Shown here piece by piece: positions 6,899 through 11,422 of a DNA stretch of 11,422 nt. The DNA is from an uncultured Sphingopyxis sp. Lineage in GTDB: Bacteria; Pseudomonadota; Alphaproteobacteria; Sphingomonadales; Sphingomonadaceae. The notes under the pieces are model-generated. The model was not told the origin of the DNA, did not search any database, and saw nothing but the letters and a program-made list of their open reading frames with translations. The position numbers and the translations under genes are program-made. Each line of letters begins with the position of its first letter. Position 1 is the stretch's first letter. Where the stretch lies: the NCBI GenBank assembly GCA_937957805.1, contig CALFXW010000056.1:1-11422 (forward strand), read 5' to 3'.

Positions 6899-7129
6899 CT
6901 ACATCCTCCAACCAACGGGCCAGTCCATCTCATCGCGGATTTGGCCCCGTCTGATTGCGCCCTTTTTTGCTTTGACCCTTGTGCCACCACTTTGCGGCAA
7001 AATTGGGGTAGGCGATTGGCGATGGCGCGGCGATCGGCTGAACGGCGGGTTAAAATGCCCCTTTGCGCGCCGCGTGGCTTTCAGCTAGTCGGCTATTTTC
7101 GTGCCTTTTCATTGCGGACGAGCCAATAG
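6899..7129. promoter_or_regulatory. Divergent intergenic region between the lipid operon and lptFG
   Basis: This 231-bp spacer is the largest non-coding stretch in the window and must hold the leftward promoter of the DUF2141-led operon and the rightward promoter of lptFG. On the plus strand a TTGACC at 6972-6977 could be a -35 box, but I see no good -10 at the right distance. On the minus strand I find no convincing pair. No clear operator palindrome, riboswitch or RNA gene is visible. The strong GGAGG for the DUF2141 gene is at 6905-6909. Confidence 0.4.
6905..6909 (-). promoter_or_regulatory. Strong ribosome binding site of the DUF2141 gene
   Basis: On the minus strand a perfect GGAGG lies six bases before the ATG at 6898. 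It is the strongest Shine-Dalgarno at the head of any gene here and suggests high expression of the first gene of the operon. Confidence 0.7.
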
Positions 7130-8374
7130 GTGCTGCGTTTTTTCAGATGGTCGGCAACCGACCGCTATATTGCCAGATTGATTGCGGTGCCGCTCCTCGG
7201 CACTTTGGTGCTGTCAGCCATGTTGCTGGTGCTCGACAAAATGCTGCGCCTGTTCGAATTTGTCGCGACAGAGGGGGGGCCGGTCAGCGTCGTTTGGCGG
7301 ATGCTGGCCAATTTGCTGCCCGAATATTTGTCGCTCGGCATCCCCATCGGCCTGACGCTCGGCATCTTGCTCGCCTTTCGGCGGCTCGCCACCTCGTCTG
7401 AAATTGACGTGATGCGCGCGGTGGGGCTTGGCTACACCCAATTGCTCAAGGCGCCCTTTGCCTATGCCATATCGCTCGCACTGCTCAATCTGGCGATTGT
7501 CGGCTATGTCCAGCCGCTGGCGCGCTACGCCTATGAAGGGCTGCGTTTTGAACTGCGCACCGGCGCGCTGGGTGCGTCGATAAAGGTTGGCGAATTTTCC
7601 AATCTGGGCAATCGTTTGACCCTGCGCGTCGAAAACAGCAGCGATGGCGGCAAGCGGCTCACCGGCATTTTTGCCTATGCATTGGCGAAAAATGGGCAGA
7701 GCGTGGCGGCCAGCGCGCGCGAGGGGCGTTTCCTTGCCACCAGCGACCCTGATACCATCGTGCTCAGGCTCACCGACGGCATGTTGGTGCATGACGGCCC
7801 GCGATTTTCCACTCCCCGCACGCTCAGCTTTACCCAGCATGATCTGCCGATCGACCTGCCCAAGATAGAGGCTTTCCGCAGGCGCGGCGGGCAGGACCGC
7901 GAACTCACCATCCCCGAACTGGTGCGCGTGGGCAATGATCAGGCCGAACCTGTGCGCACGCGCCTCGAAAGCCGGGCCAATTTCCATTTCCGGTTGGTGG
8001 AGGTGGCGACGATGCTCGTCCTCCCGCTGCTCGCCATTGCGCTGGCCGTGCCGCCCAAAAGGTCAAGCTCCGCGCTTGGCCTGTTCCTCGCCATCATCAT
8101 GCTGGTGACGCAGCACAAGATTAACGAATATGCCGAAGGGTTCGGCGGATTGGGCGGCATCGACCCGTTCATCGCGCTGTGGGTGCCCTTCCTGTTTTTC
8201 TGCGGCCTTGCCTTTTGGATGTATTATGTCCTGGCCTATGTGCCCGGCGGCCAGCCGATTGGCGCGCTCGAACGCAGCTTTGCCAAATTCGCCGCGTGGA
8301 TAAAGCGGCTGTGGCGGCGTTTGCCCCTGCTGCGCGATATGCATGGTGATTTTAACGCAAAGGGCGCGGCATGA
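7130..8374 (+). CDS. lptF: LPS export ABC transporter permease LptF
   Basis: This 414-residue YjgP/YjgQ-family permease has the expected plan. There are three N-terminal membrane helices (about residues 17-35, 63-83 and 105-127), a large periplasmic beta-jellyroll-type domain (about 135-280) and three C-terminal helices beginning near 290. The cytoplasmic loop with SEIDVMRAVGL at 90-100 is the conserved segment that contacts the LptB ATPase. With LptG, LptB and LptC it extracts lipopolysaccharide or an equivalent glycolipid from the inner membrane and feeds the LptA bridge. The start is a GTG directly after an in-frame TAG (7127-7129), so it cannot lie further upstream. The ribosome site is poor (GGACGAG about 10 bases away). 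A run of seven Gs at 7273-7279 lies inside the gene, yet the frame is intact. It overlaps lptG by 4 bp, showing translational coupling. Confidence 0.93.
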   Translation: MLRFFRWSATDRYIARLIAVPLLGTLVLSAMLLVLDKMLRLFEFVATEGGPVSVVWRMLANLLPEYLSLGIPIGLTLGILLAFRRLATSSEIDVMRAVGLGYTQLLKAPFAYAISLALLNLAIVGYVQPLARYAYEGLRFELRTGALGASIKVGEFSNLGNRLTLRVENSSDGGKRLTGIFAYALAKNGQSVAASAREGRFLATSDPDTIVLRLTDGMLVHDGPRFSTPRTLSFTQHDLPIDLPKIEAFRRRGGQDRELTIPELVRVGNDQAEPVRTRLESRANFHFRLVEVATMLVLPLLAIALAVPPKRSSSALGLFLAIIMLVTQHKINEYAEGFGGLGGIDPFIALWVPFLFFCGLAFWMYYVLAYVPGGQPIGALERSFAKFAAWIKRLWRRLPLLRDMHGDFNAKGAA

Positions 8375-9471
8375 CCGGCGCGCCCAGTTTCTTCCCCTCG
8401 CGCACGCTGGGCTGGTATGTCGCACGGATGTTCCTCATCCGGTCATTGGTGATATTATTATTGCTGGTGCTGGTGCTGCAAACGCTCGACCTTTTGGGCG
8501 AAAGCGGCAAGATTTTGGCGGTGCCGGGCAATGGCGATGCGCAAGTCTGGTATTATGCCAGCCTGCGTTTTCCGCAAATTGTCGCGCGTTTCATGCCCTT
8601 TTCGCTGCTGCTCGGCACTTTGGTGACGCTGGTGACGCTGAACCAGAATAGCGAAATTATCACGATGAAGGCGGGCGGCATGTCCGCGCACCAGATTTTG
8701 GCCCCGCTGTTCGTCGCCAGCCTGTTTGTCGCGGGCGTCGCCTTTACCTTTAACGAACGGGTGGTGACGCGTTCGACCGCCACATTGTCGGCATGGCAAA
8801 AGGCGGAATATGCGCGCGTGCCGATCGACAGCGGGGTGCGTTCCAACGTCTGGGTGCGATCCGACGATGCGTTAATCCACGCCGCGCGGGTGCGCGGGCG
8901 CGGCAGCCTCGCCACGCTGGAGGGGGTGGAGGTGTTTGAACGCACCGGAGCCACCATAACATCGATCGTGCGCGCCGATGTCGCCACCTATGGCAGCGAT
9001 GGCTGGAACCTTGCCAATGCGCGCCGTTTCGTCGCGGCGGATGGCACGGTGACGCGCCTTGGCAATGTCACGGCGGGACGCGGGGTGCCGCCCGACCGCT
9101 TTACGCTGGCCAATGTCGATGGCGATTCGACATCCTTTTGGGCGCTGGGCAGCGCGATTGACGAATTGCGCACCGCAGGCCGCCCGACCCAGCCGCTGGA
9201 GGTCGATTATTGGCATAAATTGGCCGCGCCATTATCCGCCCTGCTCATGCCTTTGCTCGGCGCGGTGGCGGGCTTTGGCCTGGCGCGGTCGGGGCAATTA
9301 TTGGTGCGCGCGGTCATCGGCATGGGGCTGGGCTTTGCCTATTTCGTTGCCGATAATTTCGGGCTGGCGATGGGCAATTTTGGTGCCTATCCGCCGCTGC
9401 TCGCCGCATGGGGGCCGTTTTTGCTGTTCCTGCTGATCGGCGAACTGGTGCTCATCCGTTCCGAAGAATAG
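8371..9471 (+). CDS. lptG: LPS export ABC transporter permease LptG
   Basis: This 366-residue protein is the second YjgP/YjgQ permease. Membrane helices are at about residues 19-43, 70-90 and 107-127, a periplasmic domain spans about 130-270, and the C-terminal helices start near 281. The LptB-contacting loop reads NSEIITMKAGGMSAHQIL at about 92-109, the counterpart of the SEIDVMRAVGL loop in LptF. The ATG overlaps the lptF stop as ATGA, so the two are translated in tandem and probably in equal amounts, as needed for the LptB2FG heterodimer. LptA, lptB, lptC and lptD are not in the window. The stop lies 2 bp from the end of the convergent desaturase gene. In sphingomonads that carry glycosphingolipids instead of LPS, the natural substrate could differ from classical LPS. 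That is inference. Confidence 0.93.
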   Translation: MTGAPSFFPSRTLGWYVARMFLIRSLVILLLLVLVLQTLDLLGESGKILAVPGNGDAQVWYYASLRFPQIVARFMPFSLLLGTLVTLVTLNQNSEIITMKAGGMSAHQILAPLFVASLFVAGVAFTFNERVVTRSTATLSAWQKAEYARVPIDSGVRSNVWVRSDDALIHAARVRGRGSLATLEGVEVFERTGATITSIVRADVATYGSDGWNLANARRFVAADGTVTRLGNVTAGRGVPPDRFTLANVDGDSTSFWALGSAIDELRTAGRPTQPLEVDYWHKLAAPLSALLMPLLGAVAGFGLARSGQLLVRAVIGMGLGFAYFVADNFGLAMGNFGAYPPLLAAWGPFLLFLLIGELVLIRSEE

Positions 9472-9473
9472 GC

Positions 9474-10583
9474 TTATTTACCCGCGCCCATCGACCGGCG
9501 CATCAATTCGCCAACCAGAAGCGGCAACCCCGAACGATTGGCACGGGCATAGGTGGATGCGCCGCCCAGATTGGCCGCCAGCCGCCGGTGCGCCTCCCCC
9601 AGCGCATGATAGGGCAGGCCGGGCAGCAGATGGTGGAGCGCGTGATAACGCAGACCAACCGGCGCCCAAAGCGCGGGCAGCGGCGATGGCGGGGGGACAT
9701 TTACAGTGTCGAGAAATTGGGCAGTCACGCTCATCTCCGCGCCGTCATTATCCCACAAATGGGCGACGAGCGTGCGGATCTGGTTGAGGAACATGACCCC
9801 CGAAACAATCGCCAGCGCGGTCAGAAATGCCGCGATGGGGATGATGCCGCTCGCCACCATCACGATTAACGCCATCGCCCAAATCGCGGCGGGCGGCTCG
9901 GTCAGCCGGACATGGCGCGCGATGGCAGGTTCAGGCGCGCGGCGGCGAAAATCAGGGTTGATGACCAACCCTGAAAACCTCTCCCACACCATCGTGCGCA
10001 GCGGCGGGATGACCAGCGATAATGGCGCCAAAATTCCATAACGGATGAGGAGGCCAAGTGGCCCCAACAGCGAAATCAGCACAAATGCGGGCAAAGTCCA
10101 TGGCTTCATATGCGACAGCGGCAGATATTCGGGGTCGTCCGCCGTCCCATATTTGCGGCGCATATGGTGGGTGTTATGCAGCCCTTCATACATGAAACTG
10201 GGGACGAGCAGCGGGATGCCGACCAATATGTGCCAGACGGTCCAGAACCCCGGCACGGCGGAAAGGCGCATGTGCGTCAATTCATGGATGAACAGGCTGG
10301 CACGATAAAGCGTCAATATCGAAACCACGCCGAACGCGAACGTCGCGGGCCAGCCATCGGCGAATATCGCGCCCGCCATGCTGGCATAGCCAACCAGTGC
10401 CGAACCCAGAAAATCGCCCCAGTAAACCGCACGGTTTGGGCTGTTCAAATCACGCGTCAGGTCGGACGCGGCGCGGATCATCGCCATATCCTCCCCCCGC
10501 GCAGCAGCGGCGCCGAGGGCGGTTGTGGCGGTTGTGGCGGCTGTGGCGGCTGTTTCGCGCATATCGGGGGAAGCGTTGGACAT
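9474..10583 (-). CDS. Membrane fatty acid desaturase family protein
   Basis: This 369-residue integral membrane protein has the three histidine boxes that bind the di-iron centre of membrane desaturases: HELTH at residues 100-104, HNTHH at 136-140 and HALHH at 314-318. Hydrophobic segments at about 58-75, 80-97, 116-131, 165-192 and 233-262 fit the usual bundle. Such enzymes use oxygen and an electron donor to introduce a double bond, or in relatives a hydroxyl or ketone, into an acyl chain or other lipid. The position and substrate cannot be told from the sequence. ATG 10583 has an AGGAAG upstream, but a perfect GGAGG also precedes ATG 10481 (residue 35), where homology-like sequence begins. 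The intervening N-terminus is an Ala/Thr-rich repeat tail. It is transcribed towards lptG and divergently from the downstream acyltransferase-like gene. Confidence 0.88.
   Translation of the reverse strand: MSNASPDMRETAATAATTATTALGAAAARGEDMAMIRAASDLTRDLNSPNRAVYWGDFLGSALVGYASMAGAIFADGWPATFAFGVVSILTLYRASLFIHELTHMRLSAVPGFWTVWHILVGIPLLVPSFMYEGLHNTHHMRRKYGTADDPEYLPLSHMKPWTLPAFVLISLLGPLGLLIRYGILAPLSLVIPPLRTMVWERFSGLVINPDFRRRAPEPAIARHVRLTEPPAAIWAMALIVMVASGIIPIAAFLTALAIVSGVMFLNQIRTLVAHLWDNDGAEMSVTAQFLDTVNVPPPSPLPALWAPVGLRYHALHHLLPGLPYHALGEAHRRLAANLGGASTYARANRSGLPLLVGELMRRSMGAGK
10490..10494 (-). promoter_or_regulatory. Internal ribosome binding site favouring a shorter desaturase
   Basis: A GGAGG on the minus strand is eight bases before ATG 10481 (residue 35 of the long form). 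It could make a 335-residue desaturase without the Ala/Thr-rich tail, either as the only product or alongside the long form started at 10583. Confidence 0.45.
10518..10553 (-). repeat. Four tandem copies of a 9-bp unit in the desaturase 5' end
   Basis: Plus-strand unit GGCGGYTGT is repeated exactly four times (two copies with T, then two with C at the variable base). Read in the gene it encodes Thr-Ala-Ala twice, then Thr-Thr-Ala twice, at residues 11-22. Because the unit is a multiple of three, copy-number change would keep the frame. Confidence 0.9.
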
Positions 10584-10673
10584 GCGCCGCTTCCTAATCG
10601 CCCGATATGGCAGGATGAAGGCAGTTTAGCTCCCCCCCTTGCTGGCACGTCGGTGCAAGGCTAATCCCCGCAC

Positions 10674-11422
10674 ATGCAAAATCCCATCACCATCCAGCCG
10701 GTTGCCAGCGCGCGCGATCGCAAAGCCTTTGTTGACCTTGCCTATCGGTTGAACGCCGATGATCGCTGCTGGGTGCCCCCGCTCAAAATGGACGTCCACG
10801 CGCTGATAACGCCCGGAAAAAACCCATGGTTTGAACATGGCCGGGCGCAGCTTTTTCTCGCGCGGCGGGGCGGCAATGTGGTCGGGCGGGTCAGCGCGCA
10901 TATCGACGATATTGCGCTTTCCATGCCTGCAGAGCAGGGCTTTGGCCCGGGCACCGGATTTTGGGGATTGTTTGAGGCGGAGGATGCAGATGTTGCCGCC
11001 GCGCTCCTCGATGCAGCCGCCGCGTATCTAAAGGCGGCCGGGATGCACCGGATGCTGGGGCCGGTCAGCCTCGCCATGTGGGATGAACCCGGCCTCCTCA
11101 TCGACGGGTTTGACGAAGCACCATCGGCGCTGATGGGGCATAATAGACGCATTTATGCCGACTGGCTGGAACCCATCGCGGGCGTGGCCGCGCAGGATTT
11201 GATCAATTATCGCCTGCCGATTGCCCAGCCTTTCCCCGACATCGTCAACCGCATCGTTGCGCTCGGCGAACGGTCGGGCCGCATCCGCATCCGCCATGTC
11301 GACAAAAGCCGCTTTGAAGCGGAGGCGAACCTTATCATCACCATTTTGAATGATGCATGGTCGGATAATTGGGGCTTTACCCCCTGGACGCAGGGCGAAA
11401 TCGACTATGCGAGCAAGAAGTT
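10674..11422 (+). CDS. GNAT-like acyltransferase-family protein, N-terminal 249 residues (runs off the window)
   Basis: The frame from ATG 10674 stays open to the right edge, so the C-terminus is missing. Features include WVPPL at residues 33-37, NPWFEHG at 50-56, FLARRGGNVVGRVSAH at 61-76 (a GNAT-like beta strand-turn), GLFEAED at 98-104, a GP at 129-130, WDEPGLLIDGFD at 136-147 and NDAWSDNWGFTP at 226-237. I recognise the family as a roughly 370-400-residue group with an acyl-CoA N-acyltransferase fold that is common in sphingomonads and Caulobacter and is often mislabelled 'dATP pyrophosphohydrolase'. I suspect, without being able to check, that it is related to the bacterial ceramide synthase of Caulobacter. 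It is divergent from a desaturase, and an AAGG at 10657-10660 is too distant to be a strong ribosome site. The specific reaction is unproven. Confidence 0.75.
   Translation, partial: MQNPITIQPVASARDRKAFVDLAYRLNADDRCWVPPLKMDVHALITPGKNPWFEHGRAQLFLARRGGNVVGRVSAHIDDIALSMPAEQGFGPGTGFWGLFEAEDADVAAALLDAAAAYLKAAGMHRMLGPVSLAMWDEPGLLIDGFDEAPSALMGHNRRIYADWLEPIAGVAAQDLINYRLPIAQPFPDIVNRIVALGERSGRIRIRHVDKSRFEAEANLIITILNDAWSDNWGFTPWTQGEIDYASKK

Noticed and set aside
6587..7129. A plus-strand open frame covering the spacer before lptF
   Set aside because: Its first half is antisense to the DUF2141 gene, and the remainder lies in the divergent spacer without a ribosome site or recognisable sequence. It ends at the TAG just before the lptF GTG.
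7273..7279. Run of seven Gs in lptF, considered as a phase-variation or slippage site
   Set aside because: The frame is intact on both sides, the run is short for a GC-rich genome, and an essential transporter gene is an unlikely target for switching.
7214..7987. A 257-codon open frame on the minus strand
   Set aside because: It is antisense to lptF and has no recognisable domain.
9464..9476. Weak inverted repeat AATAGGCTTATT at the lptG/desaturase junction
   Set aside because: Only four to six pairs including a wobble, with no T-tract, which is too weak to call a terminator.
10632..10638. Run of seven Cs between the desaturase and the acyltransferase-like gene
   Set aside because: It is too short and too isolated to call a regulatory tract, and no clear promoter spacing is altered by it.

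Overview
The window is a GC-rich, densely packed chromosomal segment. Protein resemblances, the acidic C-terminal tail on RpoZ and the overall gene content point to an alphaproteobacterium, most likely of the order Sphingomonadales (Sphingomonas/Sphingopyxis-like). This is inferred from how the proteins look, not from a marker gene. I see no tRNA, rRNA, CRISPR array, insertion sequence or phage gene. Almost everything is single-copy housekeeping or envelope-lipid coding sequence.

Layout. At the left edge (3-587, +) is the C-terminal part of a DUF3800-like protein, converging with rpoZ (584-928, -), the omega subunit of RNA polymerase. Next, on the plus strand, comes a two-HKD phospholipase D/cardiolipin synthase-like enzyme (1070-2254). 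It meets a five-gene minus-strand block that reads from 6898 down to 2262: an exported DUF2141 protein, a diacylglycerol-kinase-family lipid kinase, a Tam41-like CDP-diacylglycerol synthase candidate, aerobic glycerol-3-phosphate dehydrogenase (glpD) and a PmtA-like phospholipid N-methyltransferase. The gaps between the first four genes are about 10 bp, so they are probably one operon, with the methyltransferase following after about 90 bp. A 231-bp divergent spacer (6899-7129) separates this block from lptF-lptG (7130-9471, +; ATGA overlap), the permease pair of the lipopolysaccharide export ABC transporter. lptG converges to within 2 bp of a membrane fatty-acid desaturase (9474-10583, -). 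Divergent from that, and running off the right edge, is an unfinished gene (10674-11422, +) for a GNAT-like acyltransferase-family protein often labelled 'dATP pyrophosphohydrolase' in sphingomonads.

How it fits together. Apart from rpoZ and the DUF3800-like gene, nearly everything concerns membrane lipids. The lipid kinase can make phosphatidic acid or a related phospholipid. The Tam41-like protein can activate phosphatidic acid to CDP-diacylglycerol. GlpD controls the glycerol-3-phosphate pool. The PLD enzyme can make cardiolipin, and the methyltransferase can convert phosphatidylethanolamine towards phosphatidylcholine. The desaturase modifies acyl chains, LptFG exports a glycolipid to the outer membrane, and the last gene may be an N-acyltransferase. 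The most notable points are the bacterial operon built around a protein resembling the mitochondrial enzyme Tam41, and the possible sphingolipid connection of the lptFG/desaturase/acyltransferase end. Three convergent gene pairs are packed to between -4 and +7 bp, one with both stop codons inside a hairpin.
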